In this document: positions 36,685 through 46,404 of the stretch, in pieces
How positions within the stretch are numbered: position 1 is the stretch's first letter
Layout: the number at the start of each line of letters is the position of its first letter
NCBI RefSeq assembly: GCF_003194385.1
Contig: NZ_LAPT01000140.1
Location: forward strand, 1 to 60,666
Source: Pokkaliibacter plantistimulans
Lineage (GTDB): Bacteria; Pseudomonadota; Gammaproteobacteria; Pseudomonadales; Balneatricaceae
Direction of reading: 5' to 3'
Length of the DNA stretch: 60,666 nucleotides
The notes under the pieces: model-generated
Told to the model about the DNA's origin: nothing
What the model saw: the letters and a program-made list of their open reading frames with translations, nothing else
The model's database searches: none
Position numbers and translations under genes: made by a program

Positions 36685-38208
36685 ATGCAAGATATCATTC
36701 TGGAGATGCGTGGCATCACCAAGACATTCCCCGGCGTGAAGGCGCTGGATAATGTCAATCTCAAGGTACGTCGTGGTGAAATCCACGCCCTGTGCGGCGA
36801 GAACGGTGCAGGCAAGTCCACCCTGATGAAAGTCCTGAGTGGCGTCTACCCCCATGGCAGCTACGACGGTGACATCGTCTATGAAGGCCGCACCATGAGC
36901 TTCGGCGGCATCGCCGACAGCGAGCGGGAAGGCATCATCATTATTCATCAGGAACTGGCACTGGTGCCTTTGTTGTCCATTGCCGAAAACCTGTTTCTGG
37001 GTAACGAAATTGCCAGCCATGGCATCATCGACTGGCCGTCGGTATTCAAGCGCACCGAAGCGCTGCTGAAAAAAGTCGGCCTGAGTGAAACCCCTTCCAC
37101 GCTGGTGGAAAAACTGGGCGTAGGTAAACAGCAGTTGGTGGAGATCGCCAAGGCGCTGGCCAAAGACGTCAAATTGCTGATTCTCGACGAGCCCACCGCC
37201 GCCCTGCAGGAGAACGACAGCCAGAAGCTGCTGGATCTGCTGCTGGAGTTCCGTGCACAGGGCATCTCGTCGATCCTGATATCCCACAAGCTGAATGAAG
37301 TCAGCCGCGTGGCGGACAGCATCACCGTGCTGCGTGATGGCACCTCGGTGGAAACCATGGATTGTCACGCCGACAGCATCAGCGAAGAGCACATTATCCG
37401 TGGCATGGTCGGGCGCGATATGGCGCACCGCTATCCCACCCGTACCCCCAAGATTGGCGACACCCTGCTGCAAATCCGCGACTGGAACGTCTGGCATCCG
37501 GAAAGCGCCGAGCGGCAGATGATCCGCAACGTCAGCCTCAGTGTGGCTGCCGGTGAAGTGGTGGGCATTGCGGGCCTGATGGGCGCGGGCCGCACCGAGC
37601 TGGCCATGAGCGTGTTTGGCCGCAGCTATGGCCGCAATATTTCCGGTTCCGTGCAGCTGCGTGGCAAGGAGATTGATGTCTCCACCGTGCGTCGCGCCGT
37701 TGACAGTGGCCTGGCCTATGTCACCGAAGACCGCAAGGAGCTGGGGCTGATTCTTGATGAAACCATTCTCTGCAATACCACCCTGGCGAACCTCGAAGGG
37801 GTTTCCAGCCACGGCGTGATCGATGACAACCAGGAACGCAAGATCTCCGAAGACTACCGTGCCGCACTGCGTATCCGTACTCCCGGCGTGTTCCAGAAGA
37901 CGGTCAACCTGTCCGGCGGCAACCAGCAGAAGGTGGTGCTGTCGAAGTGGCTGTTTGCTCAGCCTGAGGTGCTGATTCTGGATGAACCGACCCGCGGTAT
38001 CGACGTCGGGGCCAAGTTCGAGATCTACAGCATCATCAATCAGCTCGCCGATGAAGGTAAGGGCGTGATCATGATTTCGTCGGAAATGCCTGAGCTGCTG
38101 GGGATGTGTGACCGCATCTACGTAATGAACGAAGGCGCCTTTGTCGGCGAACTGGCCCGTCATGAAGCGAGTCAGGAAAAGATCATGTCGATGATCGTCA
38201 CGGCGTAA
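36685..38208 (+). CDS. gguA: Sugar ABC transporter ATP-binding protein (MmsA/GguA type)
   Basis: A 507-residue double ATPase. The first half has GENGAGKST (38-46), a signature-like [15 protein letters not shown] and [11 protein letters not shown]; the second half has [15 protein letters not shown] and [14 protein letters not shown]. This is the two-domain form of ribose/galactose-type importers. It powers uptake of the sugar bound by ChvE through the permease gene 14 bp downstream. Confidence 0.9.
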   Translation: MQDIILEMRGITKTFPGVKALDNVNLKVRRGEIHALCGENGAGKSTLMKVLSGVYPHGSYDGDIVYEGRTMSFGGIADSEREGIIIIHQELALVPLLSIAENLFLGNEIASHGIIDWPSVFKRTEALLKKVGLSETPSTLVEKLGVGKQQLVEIAKALAKDVKLLILDEPTAALQENDSQKLLDLLLEFRAQGISSILISHKLNEVSRVADSITVLRDGTSVETMDCHADSISEEHIIRGMVGRDMAHRYPTRTPKIGDTLLQIRDWNVWHPESAERQMIRNVSLSVAAGEVVGIAGLMGAGRTELAMSVFGRSYGRNISGSVQLRGKEIDVSTVRRAVDSGLAYVTEDRKELGLILDETILCNTTLANLEGVSSHGVIDDNQERKISEDYRAALRIRTPGVFQKTVNLSGGNQQKVVLSKWLFAQPEVLILDEPTRGIDVGAKFEIYSIINQLADEGKGVIMISSEMPELLGMCDRIYVMNEGAFVGELARHEASQEKIMSMIVTA

Positions 38209-38222
38209 GCGAGGTAATGACG

Positions 38223-39503
38223 ATGGACCAGACAAAAACGCTAAAAAACAGGCAGGCCCAGGCTGTCGTGGCCGGGCAGGGGACCTCATCCATGTCCAAT
38301 AACTCTTCTTCTGTGTCTGACAGCAGCGCGGCTGCCAGCAAACCCAGTGCCCTGGCACACATGAAGCACCACTTCCGTGACTACGGCATGCTGCTGGCGC
38401 TGGTGGTGATCATGGGGCTGTTTCAGGTACTGACCGATGGCACGCTGATGCGTCCCATCAACCTGACCAACCTGTTCCTGCAGAACAGCTACATCATAAT
38501 CATGGCCTTCGGCATGTTGCTGGTAATCGTGGCCGGTCATATCGATCTGTCGGTGGGCTCGGTGGTGGGCTTCGTCGGTGCCGCAGCGGCAGTGATGATG
38601 GTGCACTGGGGCTGGTCGATGGCGCTGGTGGTGCCGGTCTGTTTGCTGCTTGGCTGTGCGATCGGCGCTGCGCAGGGCTACTGGATTGCCTACTGGAAGA
38701 TACCGTCCTTTATCGTCACCCTGGCCGGTATGCTGGTGTTCCGTGGCCTGACCCTGGCCGTGCTGGAAGGCCAGTCAGTCGGACCTTTCTCGCCCAGCTT
38801 CCAGCTGATGAGCACCGGTTTTATTCCTGATGTATTCAGCGATGACCGTCCCAATATCACCGCCATCGTGCTGGGTGTGATTGCCGCGGCCACCATCGTG
38901 TTTCTGGCCGCCCGTGCCCGTGCCCGTTCGCTGCAGTTCGGCATTGAAGATGAGCCCTTCACCTTCTACGTGGTGAAAAATGGCCTGATCGCGGCGGCCA
39001 TCATCTATATCTCCTATCTGCTGTCGACATACCGTGGTCTGCCCAACGTGCTGATCACCATGGGTGTGCTGATGTGCGCCTATACCTTCCTGACCAACCG
39101 TACCACCCTTGGCCGTCGGATCTACGCCATCGGCGGCAACGTCAAGGCCGCCAAGCTGTCCGGTATCAACACCGAACGCCTGACTTTCCTCACCTTCGTC
39201 AACATGGGCATGCTCGCCGCCCTTGCGGGCCTGATTTTCGCTGCCCGTCTCAATACCGCCACGCCCAAGGCCGGTCTGGCATTCGAGCTGGATGTGATCG
39301 CCGCGGTCTTTATCGGTGGTGCGTCCATGTCCGGTGGTGTCGGCAAGATCATCGGTGCGGTCATCGGCGCCCTGATCATGGGGGTGATGAACAACGGTAT
39401 GTCCATCCTCGGTATCGGCATCGAATGGCAGCAGGTGATCAAAGGTCTGGTCCTGCTGGCTGCGGTGATCTTCGATGTGGTCAACAAGAATAAGTCACGC
39501 TAA
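38223..39503 (+). CDS. gguB: Sugar ABC transporter permease (MmsB/GguB type)
   Basis: A 426-residue protein with about ten membrane helices, GHIDLSVGSVVGFVGAAAAV and a C-terminal GASMSGGVGKIIGAVIGAL segment, standard for the ribose/xylose permease family and close to GguB. The long Ser/Ala-rich N-terminus before residue 45 is cytoplasmic. ATG at 38223 has GAGG eight bases upstream; the ATG at 38217 has only two bases of spacing. Confidence 0.9.
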   Translation: MDQTKTLKNRQAQAVVAGQGTSSMSNNSSSVSDSSAAASKPSALAHMKHHFRDYGMLLALVVIMGLFQVLTDGTLMRPINLTNLFLQNSYIIIMAFGMLLVIVAGHIDLSVGSVVGFVGAAAAVMMVHWGWSMALVVPVCLLLGCAIGAAQGYWIAYWKIPSFIVTLAGMLVFRGLTLAVLEGQSVGPFSPSFQLMSTGFIPDVFSDDRPNITAIVLGVIAAATIVFLAARARARSLQFGIEDEPFTFYVVKNGLIAAAIIYISYLLSTYRGLPNVLITMGVLMCAYTFLTNRTTLGRRIYAIGGNVKAAKLSGINTERLTFLTFVNMGMLAALAGLIFAARLNTATPKAGLAFELDVIAAVFIGGASMSGGVGKIIGAVIGALIMGVMNNGMSILGIGIEWQQVIKGLVLLAAVIFDVVNKNKSR

Positions 39504-39516
39504 GGAGCCTTCTGTC

Positions 39517-40509
39517 ATGCAAGCTGCCCTGTATCTGTCCCAGTTGAAAGAAGGTGGTGTGATCTGCCGGCGTGGTGATGATGCCCGCCGGGTACTCAAT
39601 GCAACCTCAACCTATGCCCTGGCGCAGGAAGCCATCGCCGCAGGCACATCGCTGGCTGCCGTGATTGAAACCCACGGCCTCGGTGACGCGGTGGACCTGC
39701 ACGCGCTGGCCGCTGCTGGCAAACTCGATTGCCCGGTGCGCCACCCTGACCCGGCGCACATGCACCTGACCGGTACCGGCCTGACCCATCTGGGCTCGGC
39801 GGCCACCCGTGATGCCATGCATGCCAAGGCCAAAAGCGGTGATGAAGAACAGCTGACCGACTCCATGAAGATGTTCCGCATGGGGCTGGAGGGTGGCAAG
39901 CCTGCTGCCGGTCAGGAAGGGGTGCAGCCCGAATGGTTCTACAAAGGCACCGGCGTCGCCGCTGTGGCCTCTGGTGATGCGCTGGAATCACCGGCCTTTG
40001 CCCTTGATGGTGGCGAGGAGCCGGAGATTGCCGGGTTCTATGTCATCGGTGCTGACGGCAAGCCCTATCGTCTGGGCTTTACCGTGGCCAATGAGTTTTC
40101 TGATCACGTGACCGAACGCATCAACTATCTGTATCTGGCGCACTCCAAGCTGCGCCCGGCGTCTTTCGGCGCAGAACTGCTGATTGGCGAGCTGCCTGAT
40201 GACATTCAGGGCACTTCGCGGATTCTGCGGAACGGCGAAGTACTGTGGCAGAAACCCTTTCTGTCCGGGGAGGCCAATATGTCGCACACCATCGCCAATC
40301 TGGAGCACCACCACTTCAAATATGCCCTGTTCCGCCAGCCGGGCGATCTGCATGTGCATATGTTTGGCACCGCTACCCTGTCATTTGCCGATGGCATCAG
40401 GGTGGAAGAGGGCGATGTGTTTGAAATCGATGCACCGCAGCTGGGCTTGCCTCTGCGTAACCCGCTGCAACGGGGTGAGCGCCCCGCGACTGAGGTAGTC
40501 GGACTATGA
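39517..40509 (+). CDS. gguC: GguC/AraD1-family protein, probable 2-keto-3-deoxy-L-arabonate dehydratase
   Basis: A 330-residue fumarylacetoacetate-hydrolase-fold protein (PEWFYKGTGVAAVASGD, FTVANEFSDHVTERINYLYL, LRPASFGAELLIG). AraD1-type members dehydrate 2-keto-3-deoxy-L-arabonate to alpha-ketoglutarate semialdehyde; GguC of Agrobacterium sits in the same chvE-gguABC order. AAGGAG lies before the ATG at 39517. The stop overlaps the SDR start (ATGA). Confidence 0.8.
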   Translation: MQAALYLSQLKEGGVICRRGDDARRVLNATSTYALAQEAIAAGTSLAAVIETHGLGDAVDLHALAAAGKLDCPVRHPDPAHMHLTGTGLTHLGSAATRDAMHAKAKSGDEEQLTDSMKMFRMGLEGGKPAAGQEGVQPEWFYKGTGVAAVASGDALESPAFALDGGEEPEIAGFYVIGADGKPYRLGFTVANEFSDHVTERINYLYLAHSKLRPASFGAELLIGELPDDIQGTSRILRNGEVLWQKPFLSGEANMSHTIANLEHHHFKYALFRQPGDLHVHMFGTATLSFADGIRVEEGDVFEIDAPQLGLPLRNPLQRGERPATEVVGL

Positions 40510-41309
40510 CCGGTCAACATTCCCCTGCATCTGAACCCGCTGTCAGCAACACCAAAGCCAGTTATCCCGGTCTGCGTGGCCGTACCGTGCTGATCTCCGG
40601 CGGTGCCACCGGCATTGGCCGGGCACTGGTGGAAGCCTTTGCCCGGCAGGGCGCCTGCACCGCCTTTGTGGATATCGCCGCTGAGGAAGGGGAAGCCCTG
40701 TCCCGGCAGCTCAATGCCGAAGGCTGTGAAACCCTGTTCCAGCGCTGTGACATCACTGACATCAAGGCCTACCAGAGCACCATCTTCAAGGCCGCCGAGC
40801 ATTTCGGCCCGATTACCGTACTGGTCAACAATGCCGCCAACGACGTGCGTCATTCACTGGACTCCATCAGCGCCGAACGCTTCGACGAGCTGATCTCGGT
40901 CAACCTGCGTCACGCCATGTTCGCTGCGCAGGCGGTGGCACCGATGATGCGTCAGGCCGGTGGCGGCTCCATCGTCAACTTCGGTTCGGTGGGCTGGATG
41001 ATGGCCTCCGCCGGTTACCCGGTCTATGCCGCCAGCAAGGCCGCGGTACACGGCATGACCCGCGGGCTGGCGCGTGATCTGGGCAAGGACCACATCCGCG
41101 TGAATACGCTGGTGCCCGGCTGGGTCATGACGGAAAAACAACTGTCCCTGTGGGTCGATGAGGCCGCCAGAGATCTGATCAAACGCAGCCAGTGCATGCC
41201 CGGTCAACTGTTGCCGGAACATATCGCCGATATGGCGCTGTTCCTGGCCTCGGATGCGTCTGCCATGTGCACGGCACAGAATTTTATTGTTGATGGAGGC
41301 TGGGTATGA
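40506..41309 (+). CDS. Short-chain dehydrogenase, probable L-arabinose/D-galactose 1-dehydrogenase
   Basis: A 267-residue SDR: cofactor motif GGATGIG (32-38), NNAA (108-111) and catalytic Y174-x3-K178 (YAASK), with a C-terminal NFIVDGGWV. In sugar operons of this type the SDR oxidises the aldose at C1 to the lactone, the first step of non-phosphorylative breakdown. It overlaps genes on both sides by 4 bp, so its synthesis is coupled to them. Whether NAD or NADP is used cannot be told with certainty; D56 after strand 2 suggests NAD. Confidence 0.8.
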   Translation: MTGQHSPASEPAVSNTKASYPGLRGRTVLISGGATGIGRALVEAFARQGACTAFVDIAAEEGEALSRQLNAEGCETLFQRCDITDIKAYQSTIFKAAEHFGPITVLVNNAANDVRHSLDSISAERFDELISVNLRHAMFAAQAVAPMMRQAGGGSIVNFGSVGWMMASAGYPVYAASKAAVHGMTRGLARDLGKDHIRVNTLVPGWVMTEKQLSLWVDEAARDLIKRSQCMPGQLLPEHIADMALFLASDASAMCTAQNFIVDGGWV

Positions 41310-43051
41310 GCAACTTCAAACCCGCAAAATGGCCGCGTAAATTGCGTTCTACCGAGTGGTTCGGCGGTGACTCCCGTGACCATATCTACCACCGCAGCTG
41401 GATGAAGAATCAGGGCCTGCCCGCCGATCTGTTCGACGGCCGGCCGGTTATCGGTATCTGCAACACCTGGTCGCAGCTGACGCCCTGTAACGCTCACCTG
41501 CGTGATCTGGCAGAGCGGGTCAAGCACGGTATTTATGAAGCGGGCGGTCTGCCGCTGGAGTTCCCGGTGTTTTCTCCCGGTGAAAGCTCGCTGCGCCCCA
41601 CCGCCATGATGTACCGCAATATGGCGGCGATGGATGTGGAAGAAGCCCTGCGTGCCAACCCGCTGGACGGCGTGGTGCTGCTGGCCGGTTGTGACAAGAC
41701 TACTCCGGCGCTGCTGATGGGCGCTGCCAGTGTCGATATTCCTGCCATCGTCGTATCCGGCGGGCCGATGCTGAATGGCTGGTTCCGTGGCGAACGGGTG
41801 GGTTCGGGCACCGCGCTGTGGCAAATGTCGGAAGACATCAAGGCCGGCAAGATGAGCCGTGAAGACTTCCTCGAAGCCGAACAGTCCATGTCTCGCTCGC
41901 CCGGTTCCTGTAACACCATGGGCACCGCCAGCACCATGGCCAGCATGGCCGAAGCACTGGGCATGGCGCTGTCGGGCAATGCCGCCATTCCGGCGGTCGA
42001 CAGCCGTCGCCGTGTGATGGCGCACCTGACTGGCCGCCGTATCGTGCAGATGGTCAAGGATGATCTCAAACCTTCCGACATCATGACCCGTCAGGCGTTC
42101 GAGAATGCCATCCGGGTCAATGGTGCCATCGGTGGTTCAACAAATGCGGTGATTCACCTGCTGGCCATAGCCGGGCGGGTGGGCATTGATCTGACGCTGG
42201 ATGACTGGGATCGCCTTGGTCGTGATATTCCCACCATCGTTAACCTGATGCCGTCGGGTAAATACCTGATGGAAGAGTTTTTCTACGCCGGTGGCCTGCC
42301 GGTGGTGATTCGTCATCTGGGCGAGGGCGGCAAGCTGCACAAGGAGGCAGTGACCGTCTCCGGCGAGAGCATCTGGGAAGAAGTGAAAGACGTACGCAAC
42401 TGGAACCCGGACGTCATTCTGCCGGTTGACAAGGCGCTGACCCAGAGCGGCGGCATTGCCGTGCTGCGTGGCAATCTGGCACCGCGCGGTGCAGTGCTGA
42501 AGCCTTCTGCTGCCAGCCCGCATCTGATGCAGCATCGTGGCCGTGCGGTGGTGTTTGAAGACATCGACGACTACAAGGCCAAGATCAACGACGAGAGTCT
42601 GGATATCGACGAAACCTGCGTGATGGTGCTGAAAAACTGTGGCCCGCGGGGTTATCCCGGCATGGCCGAAGTCGGCAACATGGGCCTGCCGCCCAAGGTG
42701 CTGCGCAAAGGCATCACCGACATGGTGCGGATTTCCGATGCCCGTATGTCCGGCACGGCCTACGGCACCGTGGTTCTGCATACCACGCCGGAAGCGGCGG
42801 CCGGTGGTCCGCTGGCAGTGGTACAGAACGGTGACATGATCGAGCTGGACGTGGCCGCACGCCGTATTCATCTGGATATTCCCGAGGACGAGCTGGCCCG
42901 CCGTCTGGCCGCCTGGCAACCCACGGTGGAAGCACCGAAGAGCGGCTACATCAAGCTGTTCCATGAGCATGTCGAAGGCGCTGATACCGGTGCTGACTTC
43001 GACTTCCTCAAGGGCTGCCGCGGTGCACCTATTCCCAAGGACAGCCACTAA
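41306..43051 (+). CDS. IlvD/Edd-family sugar-acid dehydratase (L-arabonate/D-galactonate type)
   Basis: A 581-residue iron-sulfur dehydratase. Candidate cluster ligands are C61 (LTPCNAH), C129 (AGCDKTTP) and C202 (PGSCNTMGT), spaced exactly as in rhizobial L-arabonate dehydratase. TWFGG-type N-terminus (STEWFGGDSRDHIYHRSW) is typical of sugar-acid, not amino-acid, members. It removes water from arabonate and probably galactonate to give the 2-keto-3-deoxy acids used by GguC and by the KDGal kinase. Confidence 0.85.
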   Translation: MSNFKPAKWPRKLRSTEWFGGDSRDHIYHRSWMKNQGLPADLFDGRPVIGICNTWSQLTPCNAHLRDLAERVKHGIYEAGGLPLEFPVFSPGESSLRPTAMMYRNMAAMDVEEALRANPLDGVVLLAGCDKTTPALLMGAASVDIPAIVVSGGPMLNGWFRGERVGSGTALWQMSEDIKAGKMSREDFLEAEQSMSRSPGSCNTMGTASTMASMAEALGMALSGNAAIPAVDSRRRVMAHLTGRRIVQMVKDDLKPSDIMTRQAFENAIRVNGAIGGSTNAVIHLLAIAGRVGIDLTLDDWDRLGRDIPTIVNLMPSGKYLMEEFFYAGGLPVVIRHLGEGGKLHKEAVTVSGESIWEEVKDVRNWNPDVILPVDKALTQSGGIAVLRGNLAPRGAVLKPSAASPHLMQHRGRAVVFEDIDDYKAKINDESLDIDETCVMVLKNCGPRGYPGMAEVGNMGLPPKVLRKGITDMVRISDARMSGTAYGTVVLHTTPEAAAGGPLAVVQNGDMIELDVAARRIHLDIPEDELARRLAAWQPTVEAPKSGYIKLFHEHVEGADTGADFDFLKGCRGAPIPKDSH

Positions 43052-43087
43052 GGCCGAGTGACGCGCCTTCTTTCCCTCCTTTTTCAC

Positions 43088-43116
43088 CGTTCCTCTCCTT
43101 CGCCGGGAGAGGAACG
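43088..43116 (+). repeat. Intra-operon inverted repeat
   Basis: CGTTCCTCTCC (43088-43098) and GGAGAGGAACG (43106-43116) form a perfect 11-bp stem in the 146-bp gap between the dehydratase and aldehyde dehydrogenase genes. There is no T-tract. It may be a REP-like element or an mRNA processing or stabilising site. Confidence 0.6.
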
Positions 43117-43197
43117 GGGGAGAGGAGCCGGATAGAGGGTGCGTGAGCACATTGTTGACGTTATCCGTCTTACAGATTCAGCAGGAGGAACCACACC

Positions 43198-44712
43198 GTG
43201 ACCAGCTTGACCGGAAAACATCTGATTGCAGGCAACTGGGTAGCAGGGGAGACAACCTTTGCTTCATCACCGGCAGTCGGGCCGGTACATCATTTTGCGG
43301 TGGGTACACCTGACCATGTTCGCGCTGCGTGTGAAGCGGCGGAACAGGCCTTCACCCATTTTGGCTATTCCAGCCGTGCCGAGCGGGCAACACTGCTGCG
43401 CCGTATTGCTGATGAAATTGATGCCCGCGGCGAGGCCATTACCGAGATCGGCACACAGGAAACCGGCCTGCCCGCCGCCCGCCTGACCGGCGAACGGGGC
43501 CGCACGGTAGGGCAACTGCGACTATTTGCTGAACATATCGAGGCCGGTGATTATCTTGATCGCCGCCATGATGCCGCTCTGCCTGATCGCCAGCCCTTGC
43601 CGCGCCCTGAATTATTTCTGATGCAGCGGCCCATTGGCCCTGTCGCGGTATTTGGTGCTTCCAACTTTCCGCTGGCCTTTTCCGTAGCCGGTGGTGATAC
43701 CGCCTCTGCGCTGGCGGCGGGCTGCCCGGTAGTGGTTAAGGGCCATTCCGCCCACCCCGGTACCGGCGAGATCGTCGCTCAGGCAATTGCCGCTGCCATC
43801 GAGGCCTGCGGCGTTCATCCCGGAGTATTTTCCCTGATTCAGGGGGGCAACCGTGAAGTCGGGCAGACTCTGGTGCAGCATCCGCTGATCAGGGCGGTAG
43901 GTTTTACCGGCAGTCTGGCCGGTGGACGTGCCCTGTTTGATCTCTGCGCACAGCGCCATGATCCCATTCCCTTCTTTGGTGAGCTGGGTTCGGTCAACCC
44001 GATGTTTGTTCTGCCTGCTGCGGTAGCCGCGCGCGGTGAGGCCATCGGCAAGGGCTGGGCCGCCTCACTGACCATGGGCGCCGGGCAGTTCTGCACTAAC
44101 CCCGGCATTGCCGTGCTGCTGAAAGGGCAGGATGCCGATGCCTTTATCGCCAGCGCTACCGCTGCGCTGGAGCAGGTAGGTGCCCAGACCATGCTGACGG
44201 ACGGTATTGCTGCCGCCTATCGCCATGGGATGGAGCGCGTGCAGTCGAGTGCAGGCGTGCAAACGCTGCTGAGTACCCAGTGCAGTCAGCGCAGTGCCAC
44301 GCCGTATCTGTTCCAGACCACAGCGGCCAACTGGCTGAGCAACGCCGAGCTGGGCGAGGAAGTCTTTGGCCCCTTGGGATTAGTAGTCGTGGCTGACAGT
44401 GTCGATGAGATGCTGGCACTGGCCTCGGCACTGGAAGGTCAGCTGACCTGCACATTGCAACTGGATGCCGATGACAGCGGGCTGGCCCGCCAGCTGCTGC
44501 CGATTCTGGAGCGCAAGGCCGGGCGCCTGCTGGCCAATGGTTTCCCCACCGGGGTAGAAGTCAGCGACACCATGGTGCACGGCGGGCCTTACCCTGCGTC
44601 CACCAACTTTGGCGCAACCTCTGTCGGCACCATGGCCATCCGTCGATTCCTGCGGCCGGTGTGTTATCAGAACTTGCCCCATGATGTCTTGCCGCTGGAT
44701 TTGCAGGGGTAA
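43198..44712 (+). CDS. Alpha-ketoglutarate semialdehyde dehydrogenase (KGSADH)
   Basis: A 504-residue aldehyde dehydrogenase of the sugar-acid KGSADH type: RPIGPVAVFGASNFPLAFS, catalytic Glu in FFGELGSVNP, and nucleophile Cys in GAGQFCTNPG. It oxidises 2,5-dioxovalerate, the GguC product, to alpha-ketoglutarate for the TCA cycle. It starts at GTG 43198 with CAGGAGGAA upstream. Both active-site residues are present. Confidence 0.85.
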   Translation: MTSLTGKHLIAGNWVAGETTFASSPAVGPVHHFAVGTPDHVRAACEAAEQAFTHFGYSSRAERATLLRRIADEIDARGEAITEIGTQETGLPAARLTGERGRTVGQLRLFAEHIEAGDYLDRRHDAALPDRQPLPRPELFLMQRPIGPVAVFGASNFPLAFSVAGGDTASALAAGCPVVVKGHSAHPGTGEIVAQAIAAAIEACGVHPGVFSLIQGGNREVGQTLVQHPLIRAVGFTGSLAGGRALFDLCAQRHDPIPFFGELGSVNPMFVLPAAVAARGEAIGKGWAASLTMGAGQFCTNPGIAVLLKGQDADAFIASATAALEQVGAQTMLTDGIAAAYRHGMERVQSSAGVQTLLSTQCSQRSATPYLFQTTAANWLSNAELGEEVFGPLGLVVVADSVDEMLALASALEGQLTCTLQLDADDSGLARQLLPILERKAGRLLANGFPTGVEVSDTMVHGGPYPASTNFGATSVGTMAIRRFLRPVCYQNLPHDVLPLDLQG

Positions 44713-44835
44713 CAACGTATTGATGATCTGCTGCGCGTCGGGGAACGGCAGACAAGCCATCATCACGGTATTAACCCAGCAGCACTGTGTCCCCGCAGTG
44801 CGACCATTATTAGCCATCAAGCAAGAGCGCCAAGC

Positions 44836-45756
44836 ATGAGCACGACCGACTGGATTGCTGTCGACTGGGGCACCTCACATATGCGGGCCTGGGCCATGAC
44901 GGCCAGCGGTGACATTCTGCAGCGAGCCGCTTCAGACAAGGGCATGGGCAGTCTGTCCCCTGATCAGTTTGAAGCGGCACTGCTGGAGCAGATCGAGCCC
45001 TGGCTCAGGGACAATGTGCTAATGCCGGTGCTGGCCTGCGGCATGGTGGGCGCCCGTCAGGGCTGGTGCGAGGCGCCTTATACTCAGGTGCCCTGCACGC
45101 CGCTGGCGGCGGATCAGATGGTGAAACCTGACGTGAAGGATGCGCGCATAGCGGTGCATATCATCCCCGGTTTATGCCAGCAGGGGCCCGCGGATGTGAT
45201 GCGCGGTGAGGAAACCCAGATCGCCGGGTTTATGGCAGAGCATCCCCATTTTGTCGGTGTCCTGTGTCTGCCCGGCACTCATTGCAAGTGGGCAGACCTG
45301 CGCGACGGCAAGGTTTTGCGCTTTCACACCTATATGACTGGTGAGCTGTTTGCCCTGCTGTCGCAGCAGTCAGTGCTGCGCCATGGTATGCAGCAGGACG
45401 CCGCGCAGGGGATGGATGAGGCGGTGTTCCTGCAGGCCGTCAACGAAGCATTCCAGCAGCCTCAGCAACTGAGCAGTGCCCTGTTTGGTCTGCGTGCCGC
45501 CGGGCTGCTGCAGGGGCTTGGCGCCGCGGCTGCCCGTGCCCGTTTGTCCGGGCTGCTGATTGGTAATGAGCTGGCTGCCGCAGCGCCGCTATGGCAGGGC
45601 CATGCGGTCAGTATTATCGGTGATAAGGGCCTGTCAGCCCTGTATGCCAAAGCCCTGCAGGCGCAGGGGATACCAGTGGCGACGGTCAGCGCCGAACAGA
45701 TTACGCTGAATGGTTTACGTGCTGCCTGGCAGCAGCTTGCGCGCAGCGGATCGTGA
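44836..45756 (+). CDS. dgoK: 2-dehydro-3-deoxygalactonokinase
   Basis: A 306-residue sugar-acid kinase with the DgoK opening WIAVDWGTSHMRAWAM, ACGMVGARQGWCEAPY and LPGTHCKWADL. It phosphorylates 2-keto-3-deoxy-D-galactonate at C6. With the aldolase 36 bp downstream it forms the galactose branch (De Ley-Doudoroff) of the operon. Confidence 0.9.
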   Translation: MSTTDWIAVDWGTSHMRAWAMTASGDILQRAASDKGMGSLSPDQFEAALLEQIEPWLRDNVLMPVLACGMVGARQGWCEAPYTQVPCTPLAADQMVKPDVKDARIAVHIIPGLCQQGPADVMRGEETQIAGFMAEHPHFVGVLCLPGTHCKWADLRDGKVLRFHTYMTGELFALLSQQSVLRHGMQQDAAQGMDEAVFLQAVNEAFQQPQQLSSALFGLRAAGLLQGLGAAAARARLSGLLIGNELAAAAPLWQGHAVSIIGDKGLSALYAKALQAQGIPVATVSAEQITLNGLRAAWQQLARSGS

Positions 45757-45792
45757 ACATCATCTGCATAGCGCCCGATCAGGAGTTCTAAT

Positions 45793-46404
45793 ATGCAACG
45801 CAATCTCATCGCCATTCTGCGCGGGGTTCGCCCTGACGAAGCGGAAGCGGTCACGGCGGCCATCATTGACGCAGGTATTAGCCGCATCGAGGTGCCGCTC
45901 AACTCACCTGAGCCGCTGCGCAGTATCGAGATCATGGCCCGGGCCTTCAGCGATGTGGCTCAGATTGGTGCCGGCACTGTACTGACGGTGGAGCAGGTGG
46001 CGGCGGTGTCAGCGGCGGGCGGGTCTTTTGTGGTGTCTCCCAACTGTTTTAGCGATGTCATTGAGGCCACCCGCATGCGTGGCATGGGGTCGTTTCCCGG
46101 TGTACTGACGCCCAGTGAGTGCTTCACTGCACTGCGGTGTGGCGCCACGGCACTCAAGGTTTTTCCGGCGACGATGATGGGCATTGAAGGGCTCAAGGCC
46201 ATCCGGGCTGTCTTGCCTGCCGGGACGCAGGTGCTGATGGTCGGCGGTGTCGATGACAGCAATTTTGCCCAGTGGCTGGCTGCCGGTGCCGATGGCTTTG
46301 GTATCGGTTCGGCGTTGTACAAGCCGGGTAAGCGTGTGGCTGATGTGGCGGCAGCCGCGCAGCGCATGGTCGCCGCCTATGACCAGTACCATGGAGGCCA
46401 GTGA
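45793..46404 (+). CDS. dgoA: 2-dehydro-3-deoxy-6-phosphogalactonate aldolase
   Basis: A 203-residue class I KDPG-type aldolase: RNLIAILRGVRPDEA, IGAGTVLT, FVVSPN and ALKVFPA with Schiff-base K122. It splits KDPGal into pyruvate and glyceraldehyde 3-phosphate. AGGAG precedes the ATG. Unlike E. coli dgoA, it is not fused to galactonate dehydratase. Its stop overlaps the next start. Confidence 0.9.
   Translation: MQRNLIAILRGVRPDEAEAVTAAIIDAGISRIEVPLNSPEPLRSIEIMARAFSDVAQIGAGTVLTVEQVAAVSAAGGSFVVSPNCFSDVIEATRMRGMGSFPGVLTPSECFTALRCGATALKVFPATMMGIEGLKAIRAVLPAGTQVLMVGGVDDSNFAQWLAAGADGFGIGSALYKPGKRVADVAAAAQRMVAAYDQYHGGQ

Noticed and set aside
36436-38358. 640-codon minus ORF antisense to the sugar ATPase gene
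   Set aside because: A shadow of the GC-rich third codon position; the plus-strand product is an unmistakable ABC ATPase.
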